64,000 nt of DNA from Methylibium sp. Root1272 (GCF_001425905.1 NZ_LMDY01000017.1:124945-188944), one strand, 5' to 3'; counted from the stretch's first letter, positions 8,316 to 17,605 are shown. Program-made: numbers and translations. The notes: generated by a model from the letters alone, not told the origin.

Positions 8316-9495
8316 CATCCACGACGTTTTCGGGCCGGCGGTCGCTGCACTCGACGCCCAGCAACTGCGCCGCCACCGCCGCGTGGTCTCGGCGCTCGAC
8401 GGTGCGATGGTGCAGGCCGACGGGCAGCCACGCCTCGCCTTCGCCGGCAACGACTACCTCGGGCTGTCGCAGCACCCGGCACTGATCGAGGCCGCACGGC
8501 AGGGCGCGGCGCGCTACGGCGTCGGTGCGACGGCTTCACCGCTGATCTGCGGGCACAGCCCGTCGCACGAGGCGCTGGAGCAGGAGCTGGCGCGTTTCGT
8601 CGGTCTGCCGCGGGCGCTGTATTTCTATGCGGGCTACGCGGCCAATGCCGGTGCGATCCCGGCGCTGGTGGAGCGCGGCGATGCGCTGATCTCCGACGCC
8701 CTGAACCACGCCTGCCTGATCGACGGGGCTCGCCTGTCGCGGGCCGACCTCACGGTCTACCCGCACAACGACCTGGCGGCGCTGGAGCGGGCGCTGATCG
8801 CGGCGCGCGGAGCGCGGCGGCGGCTCGTCGTGGCCGACGCGGTGTTCAGCATGGACGGCGACCTGGCGCCGCTGCCCGAGATGCTGGCCCTGTGCGAACG
8901 CCATGACGCCTGGCTCTACGTCGACGACGCGCACGGTTTCGGCGTGCTTGGCGACGGCGGGCGCGGAAGCTTGTCGCACTGGGGTGTGCCGACCGACGCG
9001 ATGTCGTCGCGGCTGATCTACATGGCCACGCTGGGCAAGGCCGCCGGCGTTGCGGGGGCCTTCATCGCCGGCGCGCCCGCCGTGATCGAGTGGCTGGTGC
9101 AGAAGGCACGCACCTTCTTCTTCGCCACCGGGGCACCGCCGATGATCGCCGAGGCGCTGCGGGCCAGCCTGCAGGTCATCGAAGCGGAAGGCTGGCGGCG
9201 CGAACGGTTGCTGCAGCTGCACACGCGTCTCGTGTCCGGACTGGCCGCGTTGCCGTGGCCGGCGCCCGCCTCGCAAAGCGCCATCCAGCCGCTGCTGCTG
9301 GGCGACAACGGCACGGCGTTGCAGGTGATGGCAGCGCTCGATGCCCAGGGCATCTGGGTGCCGGCGATCCGCCCGCCGACGGTGCCCGATGGCACCGCCC
9401 GCCTGCGCATCTCGCTGTCGGCCGCGCACACGTCGGACGACGTGGACCAACTGTGCGCCGCGCTGCTCGCGGCCAGCGCCCGGCCCCCTGTCTGA
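8305..9495 (+). CDS. bioF: 8-amino-7-oxononanoate synthase
   Basis: BioF condenses pimeloyl-ACP or pimeloyl-CoA with L-alanine to 8-amino-7-oxononanoate, with PLP. The 396-residue product has [13 protein letters not shown] near residues 48-60, [19 protein letters not shown], the [11 protein letters not shown] motif, and the PLP lysine at about Lys245 in [12 protein letters not shown] (TFGKALG in most homologues). The ATG at 8305 lies inside the end of bioD. A longer in-frame reading exists upstream but is a shadow of bioD. It is the last biotin gene of the run; a spacer of about 100 bases separates it from the next gene. Confidence 0.95.
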   Translation: MPPDIHDVFGPAVAALDAQQLRRHRRVVSALDGAMVQADGQPRLAFAGNDYLGLSQHPALIEAARQGAARYGVGATASPLICGHSPSHEALEQELARFVGLPRALYFYAGYAANAGAIPALVERGDALISDALNHACLIDGARLSRADLTVYPHNDLAALERALIAARGARRRLVVADAVFSMDGDLAPLPEMLALCERHDAWLYVDDAHGFGVLGDGGRGSLSHWGVPTDAMSSRLIYMATLGKAAGVAGAFIAGAPAVIEWLVQKARTFFFATGAPPMIAEALRASLQVIEAEGWRRERLLQLHTRLVSGLAALPWPAPASQSAIQPLLLGDNGTALQVMAALDAQGIWVPAIRPPTVPDGTARLRISLSAAHTSDDVDQLCAALLAASARPPV

Positions 9496-9599
9496 GCTGC
9501 CCGTTTCACGGGGGTGGGCCGCGCCGCTGCGCACGGCGCTTCGCACAATCGAGGCATCGCATCACACCGTAGCGATGCGAAGAAGCCGGAGCGTGCGCC

Positions 9600-10244
9600 A
9601 TGGTCCTGCCCGAGCGCCCACAGACTGCTACCGAGGAGCTGGCCAACGCGGTCAGCCATGGCCTCGGTCTGCTGCTCGCGCTGGCGTCCTTGCCGGTGGT
9701 CGTCGAGTTCGCCGCGCGGCACGGCAGCCTGGTGAAGCTGGTCGGTGTCAGCGTGTTCTCGGCGACGATGATCCTGGTGTACTTCGCGTCCGCGCTGTAC
9801 CACGCGCTGCCGCCCGGGCGGGCCAAGCGCTGGTGCAACACGCTGGACCACGTGGCGATCTACCTCTTCATCGCCGGCAGCTACACACCGGTCGCACTGG
9901 GCCGGCTGCCCGATGGGCCGGGTTGGGCGCTGCTGGGGTTGGTGTGGGCGCTGGCCGTCATCGGCGCTTTGCTCAAGATCACCCGGCGGCTGGCGAATCC
10001 GCTGCTCTCGACCGCGCTCTACGTGGCGATGGGCTGGCTCGCGGTGTTTGCCGCCGGCCCGGTGTTGCGCGACATGCCGCTGGGCGTGCTGGCCTGGCTG
10101 CTGGCCGGCGGTCTGGCCTATCTGGTGGGCGTCGTCTTCTTTATGCTCGACTCGCGCCTGCGCTTCGGGCACTTCGTCTGGCACCTGTTCGTGCTGGCCG
10201 GCAGCGCCTGCCATTTCTTTGCGGTGCTGGGGCCGGCCGCCTGA
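9600..10244 (+). CDS. Hemolysin III / TrhA family membrane protein
   Basis: The 214-residue protein is an integral membrane protein of the hemolysin III (YqfA/TrhA, PAQR-related) family with about seven hydrophobic segments. The family metal-site residues are seen as the conserved SHGLG near the start, SALYHA, DHVAIYLFIAGSYTP and, at the end, HLFVLAGSACHFFAV. Members have been linked to membrane energetics, but the activity is not settled. It follows bioF by 104 bases. That spacer holds a 7-bp inverted repeat (9554-9560 with 9572-9578), which may separate it from the biotin genes. It faces miaB convergently with 18 bases between stops. Confidence 0.9.
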   Translation: MVLPERPQTATEELANAVSHGLGLLLALASLPVVVEFAARHGSLVKLVGVSVFSATMILVYFASALYHALPPGRAKRWCNTLDHVAIYLFIAGSYTPVALGRLPDGPGWALLGLVWALAVIGALLKITRRLANPLLSTALYVAMGWLAVFAAGPVLRDMPLGVLAWLLAGGLAYLVGVVFFMLDSRLRFGHFVWHLFVLAGSACHFFAVLGPAA

Positions 10245-10262
10245 GCAGTTGCGAGGCGGCCG

Positions 10263-11636
10263 TCAAGCCGGCTGCGGGCTGTGCTCCCGCAGCAGTACCT
10301 CGCCGCGCAGCGAATGCGGATAGGCCTCGGTGATCGTCACGTCGATCAACTGGCCGGTCAGGCGGGCCGGACCGGCGAAATTGACGATGCGATTGCACTC
10401 GGTGCGGCCCATCAGCTCGTGGCCGGCATTGAGCTCCGGCCGCCGCGACGGCCCCTCGACCAGGATGCGCTGCACGGTGCCGACGCGGCTCGCTCCGATG
10501 CGCCGGCCGTTGGCCTCGATCGCTTCCTGCACCTGCTGCAAGCGGGCCAGCTTGAGTTCGCGCGGCGTGTCGTCGTGCAGCGCCGAGGCCGGCGTGCCTG
10601 GGCGGGCGCTGTAGATGAAGCTGAAGCTGTGATCGAACCTCACGTCCTCGATCAGCTTCATCGTGCGCGCGTGGTCATCATCGGTCTCGCCGGGGAAGCC
10701 GACGATGAAGTCGGTCGACAGGCTGATGTCGGGCCGGATCGCGCGCAGCTTGCGGATCGAAGACTTGTATTCCAGTGTCGTGTAGCCGCGCTTCATCGCG
10801 CTCAGGATGCGGTCGCTGCCATGCTGCACCGGCAGGTGCAGGTGGTTCACGAGCTGCGGCACGCGGGCGTACACGTCGATCAGCCGCTGCGAGAATTCGT
10901 TCGGGTGGCTGGTGGTGTAGCGGATGCGGGCGATGCCGGGGATATCGGCCACGTACTCCAGCAGCAGCGCGAAATCGGCGATCTCGGCCGTGTCGCCCAT
11001 GCGGCCGCGGTAGCCGTTGACGTTCTGGCCCAACAGCGTCACTTCCTTCACGCCCTGGTCGGCCAGGCCGGCCACTTCGGTGAGCACGTCGTCGAACGGG
11101 CGCGACACTTCCTCGCCGCGCGTGTAGGGCACGACGCAATAGCTGCAGTACTTGGAGCAACCTTCCATGATCGAGACGAAGGCGGTCGGGCCGTCGACGC
11201 GCGCCGGCGGCAGGTGGTCGAACTTCTCGATCTCGGGGAAGCTGATGTCGACCTGCGGGCGCTGCAGCGCATCGCGACGCGCCAGCATCTCCGGCAGGCG
11301 ATGCAGCGTCTGCGGACCGAACACCACGTCGACGTAGGGCGCGCGCTCGATCAGTGCCGCGCCTTCCTGGCTGGCGACGCAGCCGCCCACGCCGATCTTC
11401 ACGCCCTTGGCCTTCAGGTGCTTCACGCGGCCCAGGTCGCTGAACACCTTCTCCTGCGCCTTCTCGCGCACCGAGCAGGTGTTGAACAGGATCAGGTCGG
11501 CCTGCTCCACGTCGGTCGTTGGTTCGTAGCCTTCGGCCGCGCGCAGCACGTCGGCCATCTTGTCGGAGTCGTACTCGTTCATCTGGCAACCGAAGGTCTT
11601 GATGAAGACCTTCTTGCCGGTGCCGGCGGCGCTCAT
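10263..11636 (-). CDS. miaB: tRNA-2-methylthio-N6-dimethylallyladenosine synthase MiaB
   Basis: MiaB is a radical-SAM enzyme that adds the methylthio group to i6A37 in tRNAs reading UNN codons. The 457-residue protein has the N-terminal UPF0004 domain, whose cysteines are in [26 protein letters not shown] and [11 protein letters not shown]. The radical-SAM core has [18 protein letters not shown] (the CxxxCxxC), and a TRAM domain ends the protein. The ATG at 11636 overlaps by 4 bases the stop of the upstream secreted-protein gene, so the two are coupled. In-frame sequence further upstream is that gene's shadow and was not included. Confidence 0.96.
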   Translation of the reverse strand: MSAAGTGKKVFIKTFGCQMNEYDSDKMADVLRAAEGYEPTTDVEQADLILFNTCSVREKAQEKVFSDLGRVKHLKAKGVKIGVGGCVASQEGAALIERAPYVDVVFGPQTLHRLPEMLARRDALQRPQVDISFPEIEKFDHLPPARVDGPTAFVSIMEGCSKYCSYCVVPYTRGEEVSRPFDDVLTEVAGLADQGVKEVTLLGQNVNGYRGRMGDTAEIADFALLLEYVADIPGIARIRYTTSHPNEFSQRLIDVYARVPQLVNHLHLPVQHGSDRILSAMKRGYTTLEYKSSIRKLRAIRPDISLSTDFIVGFPGETDDDHARTMKLIEDVRFDHSFSFIYSARPGTPASALHDDTPRELKLARLQQVQEAIEANGRRIGASRVGTVQRILVEGPSRRPELNAGHELMGRTECNRIVNFAGPARLTGQLIDVTITEAYPHSLRGEVLLREHSPQPA

Positions 11637-12007
11637 GGCTTGGCCCAGGCCTGCGCGGCCGGGTCGAAGGACCAGCGCGCGGCCTCGTCGGCGGTCTTCG
11701 GCCAGAGGCCGGTTTTCTCTTCGGCGCGCAGCACCCACACGTCCTTGACCAGGCCCAGCGTGTCGACGGTGTAGTGCGCCATGAAGCGCTGGCCGATCAG
11801 CGCCCCGGACACCTGCACGAGATTGTTGGTGTCGCGCAGCCTGGCACCGGGCGCGAGCCGAGCTGCCTTGCCGTTGAGCAGCACGTCGGGGGGATTCACC
11901 ATCGTGATCTCGCCGCGCAGCGCGTTGTACGGGAAGTTGCGCTGCACCTGCGCAGACGCGGCGAACGGGGCACTCAGGGCGAACACGAGCAGGGCACAGC
12001 GGTACAT
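11633..12007 (-). CDS. Hypothetical secreted protein cotranscribed with miaB
   Basis: The 124-residue product has a Sec signal peptide ([20 protein letters not shown]) and a mature part of about 104 residues with no motif that I recognise. It contains [20 protein letters not shown] and later [20 protein letters not shown]. The ATG at 12007 was chosen because it starts the signal peptide directly. A TACAAT on the minus strand at 12052-12047 is a candidate -10 box. The stop overlaps the miaB start by 4 bases, which supports expression. It is probably periplasmic; the function is unknown. Confidence 0.75.
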   Translation of the reverse strand: MYRCALLVFALSAPFAASAQVQRNFPYNALRGEITMVNPPDVLLNGKAARLAPGARLRDTNNLVQVSGALIGQRFMAHYTVDTLGLVKDVWVLRAEEKTGLWPKTADEAARWSFDPAAQAWAKP

Positions 12008-12228
12008 GGTGTGGATCCAGTGGCTGCAGAAGGAGGGAAGCTTGAAATTGTAGTGACCCGCGGAGCCTGTCGGACTTGTTTGAAAACGTACTGCCACGCG
12101 TCGCCGCGGTTGCCAGATCCGTCACGAACGCCAGCCGTTGCCGGGGTGGGCGAACGGCCTCGACCGCACGCCGCTCCATGGCGCGGAAGTTGCCTTGCCC
12201 CTTCGGTTCTCAAGTGCCGGAGCGCGGA

Positions 12229-12717
12229 ATGTCATCGAACCCTGGTCAGATCCTGGCGTCTTGGGCGCGCTCGCTGGCCTTGGCGGCGATCGGGGCGTCA
12301 CTGTCCGGCTGCGGCGCGCTGGCCATCACCGCGCTCGGCGTCGGGGCCTCGGCCGGCGTCTCGCACACGGCGAGCGGCACGAGCTACCGCACGTTCACGG
12401 CCAGCGCCGCGCAGGTGAAGGCGGCATCGCTGGCGGCCCTGAACAAGATGGGCGTCACCGTCGAAGGCATCGCCAAGACCGATAGCGGCGAACTGATCAA
12501 GGGTAACTCTGCGGACCGCAGCATCGAGATCGAACTCGAGGCGATGAGCAAGTCCACCACGCAGATGCGCGCTTCGGCGAAGCGCAACCTGTTCGTCCAC
12601 GATGCCGCCACGGCAAAGGAAATCGTCGAGCAGACCGAGCGCGCCATGGTGGCGGCCGACAAGCGCGCCAAGGCCGCGGCAACCAGCTACCTGGTCAGGG
12701 CTTCGGGCTCTTTGTGA
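12229..12717 (+). CDS. DUF3568-type lipoprotein
   Basis: The 162-residue protein begins with a lipoprotein signal whose lipobox, ASLSGC, ends near residue 25, so it should be lipidated and membrane-anchored. The mature part (GTSYRTFTASAAQVKAASL, then GELIKGNSADRSIEIELEAM and VEQTERAMVAADKRA) matches the DUF3568 family of small periplasmic lipoproteins of unknown role. The ATG at 12229 gives the best signal peptide; longer in-frame starts add a basic, non-conserved leader. It stands alone on its strand, divergent from the miaB operon across about 220 bases. Confidence 0.8.
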   Translation: MSSNPGQILASWARSLALAAIGASLSGCGALAITALGVGASAGVSHTASGTSYRTFTASAAQVKAASLAALNKMGVTVEGIAKTDSGELIKGNSADRSIEIELEAMSKSTTQMRASAKRNLFVHDAATAKEIVEQTERAMVAADKRAKAAATSYLVRASGSL

Positions 12718-12754
12718 CCCGGAGCGTTTGCTCTGGGGCCTTGACGGCGGATGC

Positions 12755-13003
12755 TCAGGAGGCCACGGCCTCGCGCAGCCGGATCGCCTGGTGACCGATG
12801 TCGAGCGCGTGCCGCAGCGCCGCGGCCGGCGCCTCGAAGCGGTGGCCCCCGGAGACCCGGTCGCTGCTGAACACCACCTCGGGCGGCTGGTCGGCACCGC
12901 GCACTCGATGCACCTCGACTGCGGCCGTGTAGCCGCCGCGGGCTGCGTCCAGGGCGCCGGCGTAGATGCGGAAATCGCCGACCTCACGTTCTTGCAGGTT
13001 CAT
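12755..13003 (-). CDS. Small hypothetical protein
   Basis: The 82-residue product starts MNLQEREVGDFRIYAGALDA and ends LDIGHQAIRLREAVAS. I recognise no family. It looks soluble, with an alternating, beta-rich first half (YTAAVEVHRVRG, PEVVFSSDRVSGG) and a helical end. The ATG at 13003 was chosen because a GAAGGAG Shine-Dalgarno precedes it. A longer in-frame start at 13138 would run through a palindromic repeat. It is convergent with the DUF3568 gene and lies downstream of another small minus-strand gene. Confidence 0.6.
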   Translation of the reverse strand: MNLQEREVGDFRIYAGALDAARGGYTAAVEVHRVRGADQPPEVVFSSDRVSGGHRFEAPAAALRHALDIGHQAIRLREAVAS

Positions 13004-13074
13004 CCAGAGCTCCTTCTCGGCGATGTTCGCCAATGTTGAATCGAAGCATCGGTGATTCGCCGGCAACGAACCAT

Positions 13075-13107
13075 CCCCCACTGGCGTCCGCCCCGAAGGG
13101 GGGAGGT
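13075..13107 (-). repeat. Probable diverged copy of the GC-rich palindromic repeat
   Basis: Read on the minus strand this stretch gives a C-run/G-run hairpin (CTCCCCCCTTCGGGGCGG) followed by ACGCCAGTGG. It resembles the core of the two well-matched repeats at 34560 and 36541 (CTCCCCC-hairpin-GGGGGCGACGCTGGCGG). Identity is only partial, so family membership is an inference. It lies between two small minus-strand genes. Confidence 0.35.
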
Positions 13108-13115
13108 CGAGCTGC

Positions 13116-13361
13116 TCAGCCGCGGACATGAGTGGCAAACAGGTAGACGGTGACCGCGCCGGCGAACAGCACCACGGTCAGAACACGCCAAGCGTTGAAC
13201 GATCCGCGCCTGTGGTGACGCGATGGCGGGGCACGGTGTTGGCGACGCGTATCGTCATCGTCGCCATGCAGCAGCGAATAGGACGTGGAAGTCTTGAATT
13301 CGCTCGGCCGATCGTCGGCCCGCTCGCGGTCCCAATTGAAGGCTTGTGTGTCGTGGCGCAT
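13116..13361 (-). CDS. Small hypothetical protein with C-terminal membrane anchor
   Basis: The 81-residue product has a polar, charged first two-thirds (MRHDTQAFNWDRERADDRPS, later DDDDTRRQHRAPPSRHHRRG). One hydrophobic segment follows (WRVLTVVLFAGAVTVYLFA), and the protein ends THVRG. This is the layout of a tail-anchored inner-membrane protein. I recognise no family. The ATG at 13361 is preferred; an in-frame ATG at 13382 would add seven residues. It lies downstream of tRNA-Met on the same strand, past that gene's terminator. Coding status rests on the membrane segment and reading frame only. Confidence 0.45.
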   Translation of the reverse strand: MRHDTQAFNWDRERADDRPSEFKTSTSYSLLHGDDDDTRRQHRAPPSRHHRRGSFNAWRVLTVVLFAGAVTVYLFATHVRG

Positions 13362-13454
13362 GCACGCAGTGTCTGCCCGCACCCAGCCACGCTGTATCCC
13401 GCGCTCGCGGGCCCCGCAGATGCGGGTGCGGCCAAGGCCACGCCGGAAACGAGA

Positions 13455-13475
13455 AGCCCCGCACGGGGCGGGGCT
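13455..13475 (-). terminator. Terminator hairpin of tRNA-Met
   Basis: An 8-bp perfect stem (13455-13462 with 13468-13475; AGCCCCGC/GCGGGGCT) with a 5-base loop lies 10 bases downstream of the tRNA 3' end. On the minus strand it is followed by TCTCGTTTCC, a weak T-rich tail. Position and stem strength fit a factor-independent terminator. Confidence 0.65.
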
Positions 13476-13484
13476 CGGGAGTCT

Positions 13485-13561
<77 letters not shown>

Positions 13562-13571
13562 AAAGCCGCGC

Positions 13572-13601
13572 ATTATAGCGAGCCTTCAAGGGGCTTGCGA
13601 A
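13572..13601 (-). promoter_or_regulatory. Sigma-70-type promoter of tRNA-Met
   Basis: A perfect TATAAT lies at 13577-13572 on the minus strand. An 18-base spacer and a TTCGCA (4 of 6 to the -35 consensus) at 13601-13596 lie upstream of it. Transcription would start about 4-6 bases before the tRNA 5' end at 13561, which is typical for a tRNA gene. Confidence 0.7.
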
Positions 13602-13683
13602 TGCCACGCGGTTCTTGGGGGCAGCACGGTGCTTGTGCCAGCATCGGTTCACGGTGCCAAGGCTGCATCGACCGAGGTGACCC

Positions 13684-14085
13684 ATGGGATGGTGGCGATC
13701 GGACCTGGCGGACGGGATCCGCAAGCACGGCTTCCGCAGGTGGTACGAGCGGGAGCTGATCTCCAGCCACGCGCACCTGGTGCTGACATTCCTGTGCATG
13801 GTCGGCCTGCTGGGGGGCTTCGAGGTCTATGACCGCCGTGCGCCGCTGGGCGACCAGGTGGTGACCGGCATCGCGGTGTTGCTGTCGGCGGCGATCGGAC
13901 TGTGGGCCTTGCGCCGCTATCTGTTCTTGTTGCTGCACGCGGAAACCACCGCGAACCAGGCCGTCTGCCCGCAATGCGGCGCCTATGCTCGCTTCGACGT
14001 GGTCGCCGGGCCACAACAGCCCGAGGCCGATGCGGTCGCGGTGCGATGTCGCGGCTGCGCGCAGGTGTGGACGATCACGCGCTGA
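13684..14085 (+). CDS. Hypothetical membrane protein with C-terminal zinc-ribbon
   Basis: The 133-residue protein has two hydrophobic segments (HLVLTFLCMVGLLGGFEV, near residue 31, and VVTGIAVLLSAAIGLWAL, near residue 60). A soluble C-terminal part holds CPQCGAYARF and, 30 residues on, VRCRGCAQVW, a CxxC...CxxC pair expected to bind zinc. I do not recognise a named family. The ATG at 13684 has an AGGTGA Shine-Dalgarno. It stands between tRNA-Met (divergent) and the convergent DUF2905 gene. Confidence 0.7.
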   Translation: MGWWRSDLADGIRKHGFRRWYERELISSHAHLVLTFLCMVGLLGGFEVYDRRAPLGDQVVTGIAVLLSAAIGLWALRRYLFLLLHAETTANQAVCPQCGAYARFDVVAGPQQPEADAVAVRCRGCAQVWTITR

Positions 14086-14100
14086 AGTGCAGAGCACCGG

Positions 14101-14295
14101 TCAGATCAACTGCCCGATGGCCATAGCCAGGAAGCTCAGCAGCAGCGTGGTTGCGATCGGCAGAGACCAGTCGCGGCCGCCGAGACGGAAGTTCAGATCA
14201 CCGGGCAGCCGGCCGAGACCGAACTTCTCGAGCCAGGGCCGCAGGCCGTTGAAGACGACCAATGTGATGACGACGACGAGCAGCCAGCGCAGCAT
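14101..14295 (-). CDS. DUF2905 family small membrane protein
   Basis: The 64-residue protein has the DUF2905 layout: a first membrane segment (MLRWLLVVVITLVVF), the central motif LGRLPGDLNFRLGGRDWSLP, and a second membrane segment (IATTLLLSFLAMAIGQLI). The family is widespread and its function is not known. It starts 15 bases after the stop of the MidA-like methyltransferase gene on the same strand and is probably cotranscribed with it. Confidence 0.88.
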   Translation of the reverse strand: MLRWLLVVVITLVVFNGLRPWLEKFGLGRLPGDLNFRLGGRDWSLPIATTLLLSFLAMAIGQLI

Positions 14296-14310
14296 GGTGG
14301 GGTCCGGGTC

Positions 14311-15444
14311 TCAGAGCATGTGGCTGCGATCGCCCTGGGCGAAGCCGATCGCGTCGAAGGGCTCCCCGGCCGCGAAGCCGATCACCTTGAACAGCTCGCC
14401 CATCTCGTGCTCGGTCAGCAGCTTCTGCGCCGCGGCGATGGCGCGCAGGTCGGCACTCCGCAGGTCGTCGAGCAGGCCGCAGTTCATCAGGAAGCGCGCC
14501 TGGGTGGTGTAGCCCAGCACGGCGAGCCCGGCGTCCTGCCCTGCCAGCGCGATGCCGGTGAAATCGACGTGGGCGGTGATGTCCTTGTCGCCCACGTCGC
14601 TCAGCGGGTCGCCGTCGGCTAGGTGCGCGCGGTGGCACATCAGCGTGCCGCCGATGCGCTGCGGATGATGGAACTCGGCCTCGGGGAAGCCGTAGTCGAT
14701 GAAAAACGCCGCGCCGCGCCCGAGGGTGGCCGCCAGCGTGCGGATGAAGGCCTCTCCCTGGCGCTGCAGTTCGGTGGTGGTGCCCGGCACGCGGTCGGTC
14801 GCCAGCGGTGGCCGCAGCGGGGTCGGCCGGTCGGCATAGACGAAGCGTCCATCGGAGAGCGCCACACCGCGCTCCAGCCATCGGCTGCCATCGAAGTGCA
14901 GCAGGGCCACCGGCATCGCGTCGAGCACCTCGTTGCCGACCAGCACGCCGTCGATCCGCTCCGGCAGACGATCCAGCCACACCGCTTTCGCGGCGTGCTG
15001 CGGCGGCACGCGCGCGGCGATCGTGGTCCGCTGACGATCGCGCAGCGCTCCCGACAGGTCGACGATGACGTAGCGGTCGATCCGGTCGCCCAGAGCCTCC
15101 AGCAGTTGCACGGCCAGTGCTCCCGAGCCGGCGCCGAACTCCCACACTTCGCTCGTTCCGGTGGCGTCCAGCGCCTGGCCCAGCTGGCGCGCCAGGGCAC
15201 GGCCGAACAAGGGGCTCAGCTCGGGTGCGGTGACGAAATCACTGCCGGAGTCCGGCATCAGACCGAACTGGCGATCGCCGCGCACGTAATAGCCCAGGCC
15301 GGGCGCATACAGCGCGAGCTCCATGTAGCGCTCGAAGCCGAGCCAGCCGCCGGCGCGCCCGATCTCCGCCGCGATCCGCGCCTTCAAGGCCTCTTGCAGG
15401 CTCGGCGAAGGGGGGCTGGCTACACTGACAGGGCTCGATTCCAC
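14311..15444 (-). CDS. MidA/NDUFAF7-family SAM-dependent methyltransferase
   Basis: The protein (about 377 residues) belongs to the COG1565 family, whose mitochondrial member NDUFAF7 methylates an arginine of complex I; the bacterial substrate is not established. Visible are the conserved N-terminal YMELALYAPGLGYYVRG, TAPELSPLFGRALARQL, SAM motif I (VWEFGAGSGALAVQL), GVLVGNEVLDAMPVAL and FFIDYGFPEAEF. No ATG is near the conserved start. GTG codons at 15444 and 15462 are the likely candidates; 15444 is chosen but not secure. It is divergent from the FolM-like gene, with only 21 bases between the chosen start codons. Confidence 0.88.
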   Translation of the reverse strand: MESSPVSVASPPSPSLQEALKARIAAEIGRAGGWLGFERYMELALYAPGLGYYVRGDRQFGLMPDSGSDFVTAPELSPLFGRALARQLGQALDATGTSEVWEFGAGSGALAVQLLEALGDRIDRYVIVDLSGALRDRQRTTIAARVPPQHAAKAVWLDRLPERIDGVLVGNEVLDAMPVALLHFDGSRWLERGVALSDGRFVYADRPTPLRPPLATDRVPGTTTELQRQGEAFIRTLAATLGRGAAFFIDYGFPEAEFHHPQRIGGTLMCHRAHLADGDPLSDVGDKDITAHVDFTGIALAGQDAGLAVLGYTTQARFLMNCGLLDDLRSADLRAIAAAQKLLTEHEMGELFKVIGFAAGEPFDAIGFAQGDRSHML

Positions 15445-15465
15445 CTTCCCATTGTCTCGCACGAC

Positions 15466-16245
15466 ATGAGCGTCGATTCCCGTCCCGTGGTGCTCGTCAC
15501 CGGTGCCGCGCGGCGCGTCGGCCGCGCCATCGCGCTCGAACTGGCCGCGCACGGCTTCGACGTGGCGGTGCACAGCCACCGGGCCAGCGACGAGTCGATC
15601 GACACGCTGCAGGCGGCCCGCGCAGCGGGGGCGCGCGCCGATGCGTTCGTGGCCGACCTGGCGGACGAGGCGGCCTGCCGCGCGCTGCTGCCTGCCGTGG
15701 CCGAGCGCATGGGGCGCATCGACGCGGTGGTGAACAACGCCTCGCGCTTCGAATACGACGGCGCGAGCGACTGCAGCTACGCGTCGATGGCCGAGCACTG
15801 GCAGGTCAACACCGCCGCTCCGGTGCTGTTGGCGGCCGCGCTGTACCAGCGGCTGAGCGGGGGTGCGCGGCGTGGCTGCGTTGTCAACCTGCTCGACCAG
15901 AAGCTGTGGAACCCGAACCCGGACCATTTTTCGTACACGCTGTCGAAGGCCGCACTGGAGGCGGCGACGACGCTGCAGGCGCAGGCCTTCGCGCCCACGC
16001 TGCGCGTGGTCGGTGTCGCGCCCGGTGTCACGCTGCCGTCGGGCCCGATGGACAGCGCGGAGTTCGTGCGCGCGCACGCGATGACGCCGCTGCGCCGCTC
16101 GTCGACGCCCGAGGACGTGGCGCGTGCGGTGCGTTTCCTGATCGAGTCGCCGGCCATCACCGGTACCACGCTGCTGGTGGACGGCGGGCAGCATCTGGCC
16201 GCGCAGCCGCGCGACGTGCTGTTCCTGGCGCGCGAGGGGGCTTGA
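15466..16245 (+). CDS. SDR-family pteridine/dihydrofolate reductase-like protein (FolM type)
   Basis: The 259-residue short-chain dehydrogenase has the cofactor motif TGAARRVGRAIAL, with the Arg-rich variant typical of pteridine reductase PTR1 and FolM. It also has VVNNASRFEYD and the catalytic YTLSK (Tyr157, Lys161), and ends with GTTLLVDGGQHL. Such enzymes reduce dihydropterins or dihydrofolate with NADPH. The placement one base before folB, a folate-pathway gene, supports a pterin role over a generic SDR role. Substrate assignment is inference. Confidence 0.8.
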   Translation: MSVDSRPVVLVTGAARRVGRAIALELAAHGFDVAVHSHRASDESIDTLQAARAAGARADAFVADLADEAACRALLPAVAERMGRIDAVVNNASRFEYDGASDCSYASMAEHWQVNTAAPVLLAAALYQRLSGGARRGCVVNLLDQKLWNPNPDHFSYTLSKAALEAATTLQAQAFAPTLRVVGVAPGVTLPSGPMDSAEFVRAHAMTPLRRSSTPEDVARAVRFLIESPAITGTTLLVDGGQHLAAQPRDVLFLAREGA

Positions 16246-16246
16246 G

Positions 16247-16648
16247 GTGCCACACTGGCCCCTGCATCCCCGGTTGGCTGCGTGCCGGCGCGTGTTCCTG
16301 AAGTCCTACGCGCTGCCGGTGCGCATCGGCGTGCACGACTTCGAGCGCCTGGGCCCGCAGCGGCTGCTGATCGACGTCGATCTGTACGTGCCGCTGGCGG
16401 CCAGCACGCCGCGCGCGGATCGGCTCGACGAGGTGGTCGACTACGACTTCATCCGCCACGCCATCGCCGAGCGCGTGGCTCAGGGCCACATCGGGCTGCA
16501 GGAAACGCTGTGCGACGAGATCGCCGCGCGCATGCTGGCCCATCCCCAGGTGCGCGCGGTGCGCGTGTCGACCGAGAAACCCGACGTCTACGATGACTGC
16601 GCCGCGGTCGGCGTGGAGGTGTTCCACATCAAGGAGAGCGACGCATGA
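16247..16648 (+). CDS. folB: Dihydroneopterin aldolase
   Basis: FolB cleaves dihydroneopterin to 6-hydroxymethyl-dihydropterin and glycolaldehyde in folate synthesis. The 133-residue protein has the family segments [19 protein letters not shown] (with the active-site Glu), [11 protein letters not shown] (Tyr), [10 protein letters not shown] and [19 protein letters not shown] (catalytic Lys). Translation probably starts at the GTG at 16247, which gives a 14-residue leader before the conserved [11 protein letters not shown] closer start is not obvious. It follows the FolM-like gene by one base and overlaps ttcA by 4 bases. Confidence 0.9.
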   Translation: MPHWPLHPRLAACRRVFLKSYALPVRIGVHDFERLGPQRLLIDVDLYVPLAASTPRADRLDEVVDYDFIRHAIAERVAQGHIGLQETLCDEIAARMLAHPQVRAVRVSTEKPDVYDDCAAVGVEVFHIKESDA

Positions 16649-17586
16649 GTGCCGTCGTCATCGAGCCCGGCGTCACGCAACGCCAGGCCGGCAAGCCCGC
16701 TTTCGAGGCCAACAAACTCAGCAAGCGCCTGCACCGGCTGGTCGGCCAGGCCATCGGCGACTTCAACATGATCGAGCCGGGCGACAAGCTCATGGTCTGC
16801 GTGTCGGGCGGCAAGGACAGCTACACGCTGCTCGACATCCTGCTGAACCTGCAGCAGCGCGCGCCGATCGACTTCTCGCTCGTCGCGGTCAACCTCGACC
16901 AGAAGCAGCCCGGCTTTCCCGAGCACGTGCTGCCCGAGTATCTGGCGAGCCGCGGCGTGCCTTTCCACATCGAGAACCAGGACACCTACTCCATCGTCAA
17001 GCGGGTCGTGCCCGAGGGCAAGACAATGTGCAGCCTGTGCTCGCGCCTGCGGCGCGGCATCCTGTACCGCGTGGCCGGCGAGCTGGGCGCGACCAAGATC
17101 GCGTTGGGCCACCACCGTGACGACATGCTGCAGACGCTGTTTCTCAACATGTTCTTCGGCGCCAAGCTCAAGGGCATGCCACCCAAGCTGGTCAGCGACG
17201 ACGGCCGGCACGTCGTGATCCGCCCGCTGGCCTATGTGCCCGAGCATGACCTGGAGGCCTGGGCCGCGCACCGCCAGTTCCCCATCATTCCCTGCACGCT
17301 GTGCGGCAGCCAGGAGAACCTGCAGCGCAAGCAGATCGCGCAGATGCTGCGCGACTGGGAGCGCCAGCACCCCGGCCGGCTCGACAACATGGCCAGCGCG
17401 CTGGCCAACGTGGTGCCTTCTCACCTGCAGGACCGGAACCTCTACCCCTTCACCTCGCTCCAAGCTACCGGAAGGGCCGACGATCGGGGCGACAAGGCCT
17501 TCGATGACGACGAAGTCTGTGCGCCGCTCGGCGCTGCGTCGGTCATCGAGGCGGAAGTCCCGATCCGCTGGCATGGGCAGAACTGA
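16645..17586 (+). CDS. ttcA: tRNA 2-thiocytidine(32) synthetase TtcA
   Basis: TtcA thiolates cytidine 32 of certain tRNAs with ATP and an iron-sulfur cluster. The 313-residue product has the PP-loop SGGKDS at residues 54-59 and the cysteine pairs CSLC (129, 132) and CTLC (217, 220), which supply the cluster ligands. The [19 protein letters not shown] segment also fits the family. The ATG overlaps the folB stop as ATGA. Length and start are standard. Confidence 0.96.
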   Translation: MSAVVIEPGVTQRQAGKPAFEANKLSKRLHRLVGQAIGDFNMIEPGDKLMVCVSGGKDSYTLLDILLNLQQRAPIDFSLVAVNLDQKQPGFPEHVLPEYLASRGVPFHIENQDTYSIVKRVVPEGKTMCSLCSRLRRGILYRVAGELGATKIALGHHRDDMLQTLFLNMFFGAKLKGMPPKLVSDDGRHVVIRPLAYVPEHDLEAWAAHRQFPIIPCTLCGSQENLQRKQIAQMLRDWERQHPGRLDNMASALANVVPSHLQDRNLYPFTSLQATGRADDRGDKAFDDDEVCAPLGAASVIEAEVPIRWHGQN

Positions 17587-17605
17587 AACCGAGCAAGGAG
17601 GCCGC

